DNA of 64,000 nt, taken from the NCBI GenBank assembly GCA_021234155.1, contig JAJEKV010000030.1, positions 14,018,079 to 14,082,078 on the forward strand, in the 5' to 3' direction. The DNA is from Isoetes taiwanensis (Eukaryota; Streptophyta; Lycopodiopsida; Isoetales; Isoetaceae). Below are positions 1-11,393 of the stretch, piece by piece. The position numbers and the translations under genes were made by a program. Numbering within the stretch: position 1 is the first letter of the stretch; every line of letters begins with the position of its first letter. The notes under the pieces are model-generated. The model saw nothing but the letters and a program-made list of their open reading frames with translations, was not told the origin of the DNA and searched no databases.

Positions 1-888
1 ATGGGCTTTAAATAAGCCAAGTATATAAGGAAGTTTTTCTGATCCAAAAGTAATATTTCCAATACAATCTTGTATTCCTTTTTCAATTTCCATGTGAAGT
101 TTGTCATCCTCCCTTCCAAGAGGTATAAAATTTGTGCTATCAAGTCTGCCCAGTGCCATTTCTCTAATGTATTTTGGGCAGATGAAAGATGGGTTGTTGG
201 ATGCCTTATCCACCCCTGAAATATAGAAGTTTGTGGTCAGCCATTCTAGATTTTTAGTGACTGCTCTATCACTGAGGGGGAACTTCTTAAATGGTTCTTT
301 TTGGCTCTTTTCACCAATTTCCCTTCTCACCTGCTCTACAACTTCAGTTATGATACATTCTTTATCCTGGTCCTTAATGTATGGAAACTGGTATCTGTGA
401 CAGTTCTTCAAAAAAAAAATCATATTACATGTCTTATATATTTCTGCCTTCATGTCCCTCCAGTTCAAGACCCTATCTGGGATATGACTTAATCCTTTTT
501 TGAAAAGGCCACGCAATGTTCTATTTTTTACAATCTCAACTTTCGTGGTTCTAATGTGCCCAATGCTGCCATCAATAAAGCCTTTTAGATTTGGGTTCTT
601 ACATGGGCAGATATTCTCCGTTTCTTGTATAAAGATATAATATGGTTTGTAACATAACTCTTTTAAGTCCTCCGTGTATCTCCAGGAGAACATAGTGTCG
701 TTCATGATCATCTCCCCAACATCCCCTAAAACTGCTCTCATATGTATGTGCACTATTTTTGGAATACAGACTTTATCAAGTATCTTTGAAAGGAAAAAAC
801 AATGTACTATTTTCATTTTGCATTTTTCCTTTGTTTCAGAGACATGCCATCTGCCCTGGCAATCCTTTTGGATAACTCTAGATACCTG
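1..888 (-). CDS. Reverse-transcriptase-like ORF, C-terminus cut by window edge
   Basis: Read on the minus strand, codons stay open from 888 to the window edge (296 codons). Reading down from about residue 100 there is a CPC cysteine cluster, then a segment with the pattern GHI-x-T-x4-IV-x-N-x2-LR-x-L-x2-KG, then DKASNNPSFICPKYI and, at the edge, LPYILGLFKAH. This order resembles the pre-RT and RT1-RT2 region of a eukaryotic RT family with DKAxNN and LPxLYxxxKxHK motifs, which I associate with Penelope-like or related retroelements. The catalytic xxDD lies beyond the window. A good splice acceptor (ctaacag) sits exactly at 889-893 on the minus strand, so this may be an exon rather than an independent ORF. 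The family assignment comes from memory of motifs. Confidence 0.5.
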
Positions 889-1181
889 TTAGTAGATATA
901 ATTAATGTTAAAACTAATACCCCCAAATCTATCCTATCTTCTAAGTATCTTGGTTGAATAAGGATCATTTAGCAAAGCATGGACAAATGGCATGCTTGCT
1001 CACGGAGTCTGTAGGATTTTTGATATGTAGGAAAGTCCAGACTATATATTTAATATCATTGGTACATGATAACATACAAATTTATATGCTACAGCTAGTA
1101 CACATCCGAATATTTTCATTCTGCTTATTTCCTATATCTCATAAGAAGAAGGAAACATATGATTTTAAAGACTTATCGTAC

Positions 1182-2735
1182 CTATTTATCATAATTGAGT
1201 TGTTGTACACCCGCATCGGACAACCTCCGAGAAGCCTCAGGTTTTTGTTTTGTGACGGAGTTCTCCATTGCACCAGGTGTACCAAGCAGTTCAATACCTG
1301 AATTGTCTGCAATACTAGAGTTAGCCCTGCTGGGTGGCATCGTAATACGTGGAGGAGCATATCCTCTTCCTGCAGTGCTAGTAGTGTTCCTCTCCAAATT
1401 AGGCCTTATTCTTTTGTTGTTGAAGCTGTTGCTAGAGCCAGCTTCCAAATTTTTCATAAATGAGGCCGGTTTTATACTTTTTTCACAAACCACTGTCATC
1501 CTGCAGTTTGGTAAATTCAGCTTCAAATCTGCATATGGATTTTCAGCAAGTGCCAAAGTCGTTTTGATAAGGGTATCCCTAACTTCCAGGTAGGATAAAT
1601 AGGCCACAATTCCATCTTTCAGTGTGGTTTTTAAGAATTTTTTCATGGACACCATCTGTGCTACTACTGACATATCAGGAAAAATATCATCCAAATTGTT
1701 GAACATGTACCATACTGCCTGGTCCATCCATGTCATACTGTCCTTGCAGCTATTCCCCTTTTTCCTGGGTTCACATACACATTTGAGATACGGACACATG
1801 CTCCTCCATACTCGTTTAAGATAAAAGCTATCCCTGGTGATTGTTGAATACGCCATGTGTCCCTTTTGCCTTAAGTAAAGGAAGTCATCTCTGCCACATT
1901 TCTTATCGAAGAATCTATGGTCGATTCTAAGCTTGAATCTTTCTTTTACAACAATCTTCTCCATCTTTTCAGCAGCAATTTTGGCCATTCTTTCTTGTTC
2001 ATGCGTGATATCACCAAGCATAATCCAAGATGTTCTACTGATTGGTGCAAGTGCACTGAAGTTTTTCGTACGCCATATGCCTTGATTGCAAAAAATAGCA
2101 TGCCCCTCCACCAAACGCTGTGGTATAATAGGGAATAAATGGCAGTTGTGCAGTGTAAAACCGAACTCATTGTCTTCCTCTTGCTTACCACCCTCCACCT
2201 TTTTGTTAATAATCAGCTTCTCCTCTTCCGAGAGTAAAGAATCCCCAAATGGATCATCATCCGTATCTGCCTTGCACCCTTGCACATTTTTTTCACATAC
2301 TGCACTGCCCAGACATGATTTTCTAATTTTGTTAGCTTTTTCCAGAGCAACTACCCCTGAAAAAAACTGCTTCTTAGCACAGTCTTCTACCATTGTCCAG
2401 TTGTATATTTTTTCTGGCAGAGATTCATACATGTCTTCAATGATTTTATTGGCTTCATCCCAGTCATTTCCAGCTTTGTTAATGATAGGAACTAAGGCCA
2501 GCCAGTCATCAAAGCCAAGGTGGCTAATGGCCGACAGATCCTCTGGTTTTCGAAGAGCCTCCTTTTCTAGAATGATTATATGCACATCTGGATTTTTTAT
2601 ACAGCATAATAGCGTCTGCACAGCATAGCTGGGACATATAATCTTACTGCTCCCATATCCTAATGGGCCCAGTACCTTGTTCCAGGAAGGTGGTTGGAAC
2701 TCCATATTATACTCAGCCTGAGTATCCTCATTGTC
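1182..2735 (-). CDS. Unrecognised long exon (507-residue ORF)
   Basis: An open frame of 507 codons from an ATG at 2705, extended upstream to a clear acceptor (tttcag) at 2736-2741, adding the residues DNEDTQAEYN. I do not recognise the protein. The N-terminal half is mixed alpha/beta in character. The middle has Cys/Trp-rich stretches (near SMCPYLKCVCEP and TWMDQAVWYMFNN), and the C-terminal 80 residues are low-complexity, rich in S, N, R and P. It joins in phase to the Gly/Arg-rich exon at 4722-4910. The stop lies about 290 bp upstream of the RT-like ORF on the same strand, so it may be ORF1 of the same element. A host gene is the alternative. The absence of internal stops over 1.5 kb argues that it was under selection recently. 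Confidence 0.5.
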   Translation of the reverse strand, partial: DNEDTQAEYNMEFQPPSWNKVLGPLGYGSSKIICPSYAVQTLLCCIKNPDVHIIILEKEALRKPEDLSAISHLGFDDWLALVPIINKAGNDWDEANKIIEDMYESLPEKIYNWTMVEDCAKKQFFSGVVALEKANKIRKSCLGSAVCEKNVQGCKADTDDDPFGDSLLSEEEKLIINKKVEGGKQEEDNEFGFTLHNCHLFPIIPQRLVEGHAIFCNQGIWRTKNFSALAPISRTSWIMLGDITHEQERMAKIAAEKMEKIVVKERFKLRIDHRFFDKKCGRDDFLYLRQKGHMAYSTITRDSFYLKRVWRSMCPYLKCVCEPRKKGNSCKDSMTWMDQAVWYMFNNLDDIFPDMSVVAQMVSMKKFLKTTLKDGIVAYLSYLEVRDTLIKTTLALAENPYADLKLNLPNCRMTVVCEKSIKPASFMKNLEAGSSNSFNNKRIRPNLERNTTSTAGRGYAPPRITMPPSRANSSIADNSGIELLGTPGAMENSVTKQKPEASRRLSDAGVQQLNYDK

Positions 2736-4721
2736 CTGAAACCATTATGGTATTTTCATTAGTAAAACTTAGAAAATGTAAGTATTGCTCAAACATATAT
2801 ACCAATAGATAAAATGCATCACTGGTAAGACCAATGAAAGGAAATTTCTAAAAAAAAACCCGGAAACAACTAGCCCAGGCAACAGCCCTACTAGCAGTTC
2901 AAGCTATCTTGGTCAATCCCTCAATAGCCTTATCCTTTTGTACAATCAGTTGAGCAAACCAAAAGACAATGCATCAGACTATGGTACAAAGTAACATTAC
3001 TTTAAACATTTTTGTCTTTTATTCAAAAAGAATAACATTACTGTTAATCAAGTATACTTTTTTATTCAAAGACTGATCGATGGTCTTTTACTCAAACACA
3101 TCTTGAATATCTAAGTTCAATATAACGTGTCAATATAGTTATCTTTTAGACTCATTTCCAAAGTCCAAATGTAAGTTATCCTTATTATATTTTACTTTGT
3201 TACATGCATTAACATGCATGACCTTTTGCATGTAGTCTTGCATGTTTGCCACATGCTTAACCATTTTAATTATTTTCAGATTATCTAACAGTAGTCTTTT
3301 AAACTTTAGATGTATATCCACTTTCATGCAATGTTTCCATATTTTAAACAGGGAAACCCGAAATCCTGGTGTTTATAATAAGAACAATGTGCATACCCTG
3401 AACTTTGTGCATTTGGGATTTTTATCACAGCGGACACTTCCATTTTTTCGGCCATGACTATATTATAACTTATGAATTTGAGAAAATAACTCAATATCAT
3501 GTTCTGGTACTATTGCTTTAAGCCTTTAAATGCATCCCATGTATTTTTTACATGGTTATGATTACTATAATTCTAAACCATCAACTTAGCTTCTGTTCAC
3601 AAATATATCAGACTTATTCCACTAAATGCCATCTTATGCTAGAAAAGTCATATATTCAGCTTATATCTTTATGCCAAGTTACAAACAGATCTGCAATTTC
3701 ACCTTAAAGTATTTGTCTTGACCTGTCTCAAATCCATGCATAATTTCCTTTTATAAATCCATTTTTTCATATACTGCAAAAGCTTCCTTTTTAAGATTTA
3801 CAAAACTATATATTGAACAATATCTGTCTGTCAGAATATATGTCTATATAATCCGCCCTATTGTTCAACATGCAAAACTGTTTTAAGGTAGGAAGTTACC
3901 TGTATTTGTAGCACTTGAAAAATCAGATTGACTGCTATTTTTTCAGCACATAACACAGGAGAAATTTCTACTATTTATGCTTAAATCATAAAACCAAAAG
4001 TATAGGCTTTGCCACTTCCTGTAGAGTGTCTTGCTGCCTAAGATCATAAAAAACTCTCAAGACATCACTCTTGATCCTTTTCTTGATTCTTCTAAGCTCT
4101 CACTTGTTTGATCCATGCAACCTTTTTAGCTAGAACACACCATAACAGCAAAAAGTAGAATGATGGGAGAAGAATACCACGTACATGCAGCCAATCAATA
4201 CTGAGTTAGCATAAGAATGGTAAATTAGCAAGGGCCAAAAGGTACATTGGGTATTCTTGGCTCTTCGCCTTTCACCCATCGTACCTTTTGCTCTTGATTA
4301 GTAACAGCCAACTTAGATAACATAAATCAACACAATAAGCTTAACAGAAGGAAATATTTAGCCTTTTTACCATCCGGATATTTGTTATAGTGTATTGTAC
4401 ACCTGTATAATCTTATCAGATATTGTTACCACTGTTCTTATTAGTAACCATCAGTTTTTAGCTTATATCATACCTAGATCTAATAGCTGTAGCGTTTTAT
4501 AGTGCTCCTCCAACTATAGATCCCCAAGATATTTGCAAAATGGAACTAAATATTACCTATTTTGACAAATAAAGAATAGAGTTTTAGCTTATCAGTATGG
4601 TCTTTTAACCTGTAAGCCTGTATTCTTATCGAAATGGAGCATCTGCCATGCTGGTTCATGTAATTCTTATCCTAACCTGTAAGCTTTATCTTTATATATC
4701 AAAAGACAATGGCGATTGTAC
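2736..4721 (-). other. 1,986-bp intron between the two exons above
   Basis: AT-rich sequence bounded by GTACAA at the donor and TTTCAG at the acceptor on the minus strand. I see no coding segment, RNA gene or clear repeat inside it. Confidence 0.45.
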
Positions 4722-4910
4722 CTGGATTTCCTCATTATCAGAGTCTACTTCATCCTCAAATTGTGTCTCAGGGACATATTGTTCAGTATTAGCATAACTG
4801 CCATGGTAACCGGTTTGCTTTTTGGAAAAACCACCTCTTCTTTTTCCGCCATAGCCGTCATTTCCTTCACTAAATCCACGTTTAGCATCAAAGCCTCTAC
4901 CTCCGGGAGC
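4722..4910 (-). CDS. Gly/Arg-rich exon spliced to the 507-residue exon
   Basis: The minus-strand frame reads APGGRGFDAKRGFSEGN, then GGKRRGGF and an acidic tail ending SDNEEIQ. It stops exactly at a donor (CAG|GTACAA) at 4721. Phase 0 matches the acceptor at 2736, and both sides carry acidic D/N/E residues, so the join looks real. RGG-type composition suggests RNA binding. The 5' limit is unclear: an in-frame TAG lies at 4911-4913, and a GTAAGT donor-like site lies 13 nt upstream of a TAG|G acceptor-like site, as if an intron had been reduced. Sequence at 4930-5130 contains more Arg-rich fragments in shifted frames that may be decayed earlier exons. Confidence 0.45.
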
Positions 4911-5234
4911 CTATCCATACTTACGTTCTCTCTAACTCAATAGATGTTTTGCACCAATCGCACTCTATCGGTTTGACAAAAATGCTCTTCTTCCGAAGTT
5001 GTCTTCTCTACATATATTCCGTCTCGAAAGGTAACCCATTACGGATGGTCTGGTATTCACCGGAAAATTCGTGGGTCTTCATTCGGTGGCAAATATCGAG
5101 GTAGATCAGATCTGCCTTCAGAGGGAAATCCACCCTAAAATTTTGCCTTAACTAAAGTCGACCATTACTTTACCTAAGGTAACCATTACTTTACGTTTTT
5201 CTTTCCAGGAAAAAGAGAAAAGGGATTTTTTTTA

Positions 5235-5575
5235 AAATTTTTTTCAAGTTCAATAGCTAGTCTTAAGCTTAACTTTTACCATGCTTACTGCATGCTTTAA
5301 TGCCACCCCATTAAATTCCTATGACCAAGAAGAAAGGAGGCATTTAAATTTTTCCATAAGTTCCAAAATCCATTTGAAGCCTAACTTTTTCTATGCATTC
5401 TGCATGCTTAAATGATTCCCCATTATAATCACACGAATTTATTTTATCCAAAGAAAAGGAAGAAGGGGGATTTTTAATGGTTTTACCAAGTTCCTGCCCT
5501 TACTATAAACCAAACGTTTACCTTGCATTCAACATGCTTAAGTGTACACCAGATAAATACTTACATAAAAAAAAA
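5235..5575. repeat. Decayed tandem repeat, about 3 units of 110-120 bp
   Basis: Three diverged units share the order: aagttcc, then a taacttt(t/a)cc block, then gcatgctt(a/t)aatg, then ccca(tt/c), then an A/G-rich block and a T-rich block. The units start near 5240, 5360 and 5485. A run of 14 A follows the third unit. There is no gene in 4,930-5,900. The remainder (5,600-5,930) includes two short related stretches around 'aggttcga' and 'aaatcgtatttcatat'. Confidence 0.45.
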
Positions 5576-6028
5576 AAAAAACCACCTAGATTCAAGATAA
5601 AAAATAATCACATTAACTCACTGGGTATATTGGTTAAAGTAGTCTTATTATGACATTCAGTTATTTTGGTAGAGGTTCGAGCCTCCGTATTTCATATTCT
5701 AAAATCCTAGGCAAAATCGTATAGAGGTTCGATATCCCCTCAAAACCTTAGGCGAAATCGTATTTCATATTTCAAAATCATAGGCGCCTCCAATCATAAA
5801 TGACTATAAGCGAAATGAGAGGTGCCCAGAGGCTCCAACATACGATCTGAGTCGTAGGATCGACGAATTCGATGATTGTGGTAGCCTAGGGTGCACCTCG
5901 TTTAGAATATGTAGCAATATCCTACCTTATTGTTCAAGTTCCAGGAATTAGAGCTAATTGCCAACTCCTGATATTGCTGAAGATTATTCATGAAAGCTTG
6001 AAAATTTTGTTTGTCTACATTGGACCCT

Positions 6029-7555
6029 TTAGTTTTGTCTTTTATCTCTTCCCCAAGACTGCCATCTATTATCCACCCTGAGGTCTGCTACATATCTGAT
6101 ACCTGCTCTATACCATTGCATATACTTTTGGGGATGCTTGAAAGCCATACATCCATTTTCTTCATCAACAAAGCAAGGATGCCAAAACAGGTTAACCTGT
6201 TGGCATCTGGAGTCTATGCTTGGTGCTCTAAAACATAGAGCTGCCTCATTCCAGGTAGCTATCATTCTTCTCATAATCATTGAAGTACCTGCTTTAGGAG
6301 AAAATTGGAAGAAAGCAGAGTCTGGTAACTGGTGTTTGAGGGAAGAGCTGCCAACTGGGTGAGATTCCCTGATCCAATATTGTACCAGTTTTAGAGCAGG
6401 GGAAGGATTTGTGGCATAGATTGCTCTCCATATCATCTTAGCCACCAGAGCTTGGGCTTGAGTGAACAAATCTTTACATCCGAGACCTCCTTCTTTCCTG
6501 GGCTTAACTAAGTCTATCCATGCAACTTTATGGGCCCCCTGCCATATGAATTTCCTGATTGCCACTTCTATGTTTCTATATGATGCCTTATCAGCAATCA
6601 TTGCCGAGGAGAAGAAAACATGGGTACTAGCTATAACTGAATTTGCAATCTCCACCCGTCCTGCTAATGAAAGTGAGGATGGATACAAGAGGAGTTTTTT
6701 CTTAATTCTTGTCACAATGGAATCCCATAGATCATGAATTGACATATTTAAAGAAATTGGAATCCCTAGGATCTTGGTAGCCTGTGTCTTTTCAATGACC
6801 TTAATACCTTGAATTTCTGACAGGTCAGACTCCAAAATAATGGCACATTTAGCTTTATTTAATTTCACTTCTGATGCATCACCAAAGAAATCAAGGGCCT
6901 CAATGAAATTTTTAAGGCTGTCATCTCCTGCTTTTAAAAAAGCAAAAGTATCATCAGCATATTGCATGAGGATGAAAGATCCCCCCTCCTATGGAAGTTC
7001 CAAGCATTTTATCTTCTGCTGATCATGTAAACTGTTAGCAAGTCTGGTAACCATTTCTGCTACAATGAGAAATAGATAGAGAGCCAAGGGGCATCCCTGT
7101 CTGACCCCCCTCCTACAATCAAATAACTTTGTTGGAGATCCATTGATCAATAAAGCTGAAGAGGCTGTAATGTTCATTCCCCATATTTTTTCATAAACCT
7201 TTTATGAAAAACCCAGGTGCAGCATTGCTTTTTTGAGAAAATCCCAACTAATTGTATCATAGGCTCTCTTGAAATCGAGTTTCAAGAGCATACATCCTTG
7301 ATTGGACTGTTTATTCCAATGTAGTCCTTCAGTGGCTCCAATATAATTATCCAGGATGTACCTATCATGCAAGAAGGCCAACTGACATGGGCTAATAACA
7401 GTCTGCAGAACAGTCTTTAATCTGTTAGCCAAAATCTTTGCTAGTACCTTGTAAGTTGTATTTGTAAGAGAAATAGGCCTCCAGTTTTCTAGCTCCTCAG
7501 GACAATCAATTTTTGGGATCAGAGCTATATGACCTGCATTAATAGCTGGATTCAA
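6029..7555 (-). pseudogene. LINE-C reverse transcriptase, broken into three frames
   Basis: The first block (7555-7202) carries IALIPKIDCPEELENWRPISL and KLDFKRAYDTISWDFL, which are RT motifs 1-3 and the first catalytic Asp region. The second (7177-6989) carries RRGVRQGCPLALYLF. The third (6967-6029) opens with MQYADDTFAFLKAG, the catalytic YADD loop, followed by the thumb-type region and a C-terminal WQGAHKVAWIDLVKPRKEGG motif common in plant L1 elements. Frame breaks separate the blocks, so no full-length enzyme is encoded. Confidence 0.85.
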
Positions 7556-8359
7556 CTTACTAGCTTTCCAAGCACCTTAGAAAAAGATAATTAGATCCTG
7601 TTTCATTGTTTCCCAGAACTCCCTATAGAATTCAGGTTGCAATCCATCTGGTCCTGGACTTTTCCCCTTGGCGATAGATTTCAAGGTATCCAAAATCTCC
7701 TCCTCCTGTGGGATCCTTAATATTTCTTTATCCTCAATTTCCTTCTGATTCTTAGGAATCTGTCCAAAGAAGTTCTGAATTTTAGAGGGACTTATAGGTT
7801 GATCTGCAAATAGCTTGGTATATTATGCATGAAAGAACTCAGCAATATCCTTGGAATCTTCTAACCAGTTCCTTCCAGTATCCTTGACCCTGATTACGCC
7901 ATTGTTAAGTAACCTATTTTTTGCACTTCTAAAGAAAAAGGCCGAGCTACCTTTATCCATACAATTTATATAATTGCATCTGCTCCTAACTGATAGACTC
8001 TTAGCCTCATCCTCCTCAATATGTTTAACATTAAGTTCCAAATCAACCTCTTTTTCCTGGAGTTGAGTATTATCTTTATCTATAAATAGCTCCTTTCTTA
8101 CCTCCCTGATAGCTGAATAAATGTTTAACTTTTCCTGCCTTTTGCTCAAGTACCAATCCTTACCCCATTGTTTTATCCATCTTTTCACATTTTTCATTTT
8201 CTCTATGAATTCCTTCATACATTCAGTGAGCTATAGAACTGTTTAAATTCATCACAGAAGCTTTTCAGTTTAAGGAGGTCAGTGTTGAATTTGAAGGGCC
8301 CTTTTTTGCAAGCTCAGTTTTGACCAACACCTGGGGATAATGATCTGATATAGAATTCC

Positions 8360-9009
8360 CTACATCTCCAGTGACAACACTTTGTCCCAAGAGTCCAAAG
8401 TTTTGTTGCACATATAAAATCTGTCCAGTAGACAATATATTCTTTGCTCTTTTTTCCTCTTGTTGCTCAAGGAGTAAGTATTAGGGGGGGGATATAGCAA
8501 GCAAAACATAGTCATTAGTTTATCCCAAGTCTCCTTTTTCTTACTTGACATATTTATTTTCTTCCCCAATTTCTGATCCCAAATTGGAGTATTGTTGAAG
8601 TCCCCTGCCATTAGAATGTTATCCAGCTTAGAAATCCAGCTAGCAATATCAGACCAATGATCCTCTCTCTCCCCAGGGTCTGTAGAAGCATAGATATTCA
8701 GAATGCCTATTTTTTTATTGTCTATGCCAAGAATTGCTACAGTCCACCTGCCAGAGGGATGTACATATTTATCATAACAAGGAATCCCAACCCAAGATGT
8801 ACATATGCCACCCTTAGTCCCATCTGCCAGAGTCCAAATGGAGTCTCCAGCTGGGTTAATCCATTTTCCCAAATCACTAGCTTCAAATTTGGAAAGTCTG
8901 TGTTCCTGAAGCAAAACTATATCTGCCTTCATTTCTCTAATTGCAATTAGGCTCTCTTCCTTTTAAGGGGGCCTCTAATTCCTCTCATATTCCATGTCAC
9001 TATCTTCAT
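8360..9009 (-). pseudogene. LINE-C ORF2 apurinic endonuclease domain
   Basis: Starts MKIVTWNMRG, a typical ORF2 start, and frameshifts near 8957. It continues open as IREMKADIVLLQEHRL, then MAGDFNNTPIWD and YCLLDRFY, and just past a frame break VGNSISDHYP. These correspond to the EEP-nuclease motifs (N, QE, GDFN, D, SDH) that nick target DNA in LINE retrotransposition. The domain breaks into another frame near 8360. Confidence 0.8.
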
Positions 9010-9504
9010 CAGTCTCAAGCTGGATATTTTTTCCTTGGTTGCACTCGAAGATTTGAGGCAGGACTGTCATTGGAGAAATGTACCTTTTTTTTAATTTTCT
9101 TACCTTTGTCATTAAGAGTCAATTCCTTGGTTCCACCCTCACTCTGATTAAGATCTTCCATTGGAGATCTAATAAAGAATTTTGATTGGAATTCTAACCC
9201 CTTTTCTGCAGGGGTTTGAAACTCTTCTAAAGGGGTGCAGGGAACAAATTCTCCCTCAAAAGTATCCACATTGTTGAATTTCTCATTCTCCTCCATAATT
9301 TTTAATAGAACATCATGCAGCTCTGGTTGACCCTGGTCTTCTCCCCCATGTCGACATTCAGAATCCTCCTTTTGTGGGGTGTCAAATGATATTTTATTGG
9401 GGGTGACAGGAGATTGTGTTGTCCTATTTAAAAATTATAGTACCCCCTGGAGTAATATCCGAACAGTTGAATCCGGATATTCATTAATGGGGGGGAGATT
9501 AGAC

Positions 9505-10545
9505 TCACCAATTACCAATTTGTTGCTTCTTATAAGGTGTGCAGGAGTAATAGTCATACCCTGCTGCATACTTTCTTTTCCTTTTTGAGTAGTTTCTTGG
9601 CCTTGTGGACTTATAAGGTCCTTGGAACAAGGACCAGGTAGATTTTGGCTCTCTGATGATCTTATAAAACTTCAACAAGTCTTCAACAAGTTCAAAAATC
9701 TCATCCATTCTTTCCTGCTTCGAAGGGAACCTCATATGGTCAATCATATCATATAAACAAAGAACTCTAACATGAGTATGGTTCAATTCCTTCAAATTGA
9801 GGATTCTCTTCTTGCTGGTTTCTTCTCTCACTTTCTGCTGCAAAAATGCCAAAGAAGAAGCCCACTCATGATCATGGCTACTCATATGTACATTTGGATT
9901 CATTCTTCTCTTTCTCTTCATTGACAACCCTGAACTCAACACACTCAAGATAAAAATTGTGCTTAATTTTGCACCATTTACAGACCTTACGAACTGGCAT
10001 CTTTTTAAATCTCATGGCAAGAATCCCAAATTGTCTCCCATTTTTCTAAGAATTGCACAACATGATTCAAGTTGCATTCCCTCCTTTCCAATCTTACCCT
10101 CATATATGATACTGGTGCATTCTTTCAAAGCATTCGTGGCGCGAAAGCACAATGTAGAGGTGACATTTCTGCCTTTTTTTTGAAAGCTTCTCCTAGTGAG
10201 ATGAGCCAACATTTGATAATGCTGCAATTCTGAGATACCCTGTTCTAGGCTTTTACAACGATCAAGCAATCTGACATCATCATTCAAATATTGATCAAGC
10301 CACTTAGAATCTCTATGTGTCAGAGGAAGGTGCAGCTTGGGCATTAATTTCTGGACATAACTATGAGCAAAAGCTACCAGAGACATGGCGTCTTCAAACC
10401 AAGAGAGGTTCAGGCAGCAATCCTTGGTCATAGCCAAGGATTCGAAGCGCTCAGAAAGCATGAGCTCCAAAACACCAAGGTTAGCCGACCTGCTGGGGCT
10501 AGAGAAGGCATCGTCGAGGCGAGACAGAAGGGAGGATCGGCCCAT
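9505..10545 (-). CDS. BPS1/ROH1-like protein with one in-frame TGA
   Basis: A single 347-codon frame, matching the usual ~350-residue length of the intronless-type BPS1/ROH1 family, interrupted only by TGA at 10012-10014. Before the stop: an N-terminal LSWFEDAMSLVAFAHSYVQKL helix region, WLDQYLNDDVRLLDRCKSL (the family's conserved D-x-Y-L-x5-LLD-x-C block) and CCAILRKMGDNLGFLP. After it, same frame: FVRSVNGAKLSTIFILSVLSSGLSMKRKRR and helical C-terminus. BPS1 in Arabidopsis restrains production of a root-derived mobile signal; biochemical function is poorly known. The TGA could come from CGA by a C-to-T change. Either this is a young pseudogene or the stop is a sequencing or assembly error. 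Confidence 0.75.
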
Positions 10546-11393
10546 GTTCTTCTGCAGCCATGGAAGCGAAAGCTCTCCATAACTCTAACGTAAGAAGTAA
10601 ACGCCTGGGGTATGATTGTAGAAAATATTACAGACGCCCTTGCTGCTGCCCTCGCCCATGCCACTATCATCGCCGGAGGGGATTGCATAGCCATAGCTAT
10701 CCACCTTCCACTATCTTCCAAAGAAAACCCAAACAATCTCTATCGTCAAAGGCATCCCAAACAATCTCTGCCGTCTAAGTATCACAAATGTCACAAAAAC
10801 TCTAACTAATTCCAGACAATCACAACCACGTATTTAGAATATTTTATGGGATATTATATTCAAATCAAATCAAAGCCTTCTATATGTCACTCCACCCTCC
10901 AATAAGAGGGTGCCCCCTACAGGTAACCCAAAAAATTGCGACAAAAAATGGTTTATGATTTGAATATATTGTGCTGGTGTTGGTCTATTTTAAAATTGGA
11001 GTGGTCATATTGTTCACAACTTTTCAACATGAGGGCACATGTATGAAAATAACTGCCAAAATGTTTCGAGATCAAGCATTTAAGTTTGACCTCAAAGAAC
11101 AATCAAACAAAAAGCACGAAGACACACTCTCCATCTCGAGCGATCAAAGGGCAACCCCTTATTCTGCCTGTTAAAGTTCTTGAAAAAAAAATGTGCCATT
11201 GTGGCACGGCGTGACACGCGGATGGCTGAATCCCACCTAAGTGTTTATTACGTGACATGTATATGGTGTAGTAGACATAGACTTTGGCGAATAGAATAGA
11301 ATAGAATCTTTTAACAATCTACAATCTACAATCTTTTAACAATCTACAATCTGATTTTTCAAGACATTTTAATTTTTGAATTATTCTTCCGGA
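10546..11393. other. Divergent intergenic region between BPS1-like and ARM-repeat genes
   Basis: Both flanking genes point away from this 850-bp stretch, so it should hold both promoters. It contains short direct repeats at 11,288-11,352 ((gaata)n and three 'aatctacaatc' units) just upstream of the ARM-gene ATG. No ORF of interest was seen. Confidence 0.5.

Larger units (their letters stand above)
5930..9430 (-). mobile_element. LINE-C: L1-like non-LTR retrotransposon, degenerate
   Basis: A minus-strand element whose fragments run in the canonical order: ORF1 tail (about 9430-9015), ORF2 start (9009), APE endonuclease (9009-8330), spacer region (8220-7820), RT fingers and palm (7555-6940) and a C-terminal domain (6940-6029). 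ORF1 stops at 9015 and the ORF2 ATG is at 9009, a typical tight arrangement. Frameshifts near 8957, 8360, 8220, 7820, 7200 and 6985 make it inactive. It lies directly downstream of the BPS1-like gene in the same orientation. The 3' end is not precise; no poly-A tail was recognised. Confidence 0.85.
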
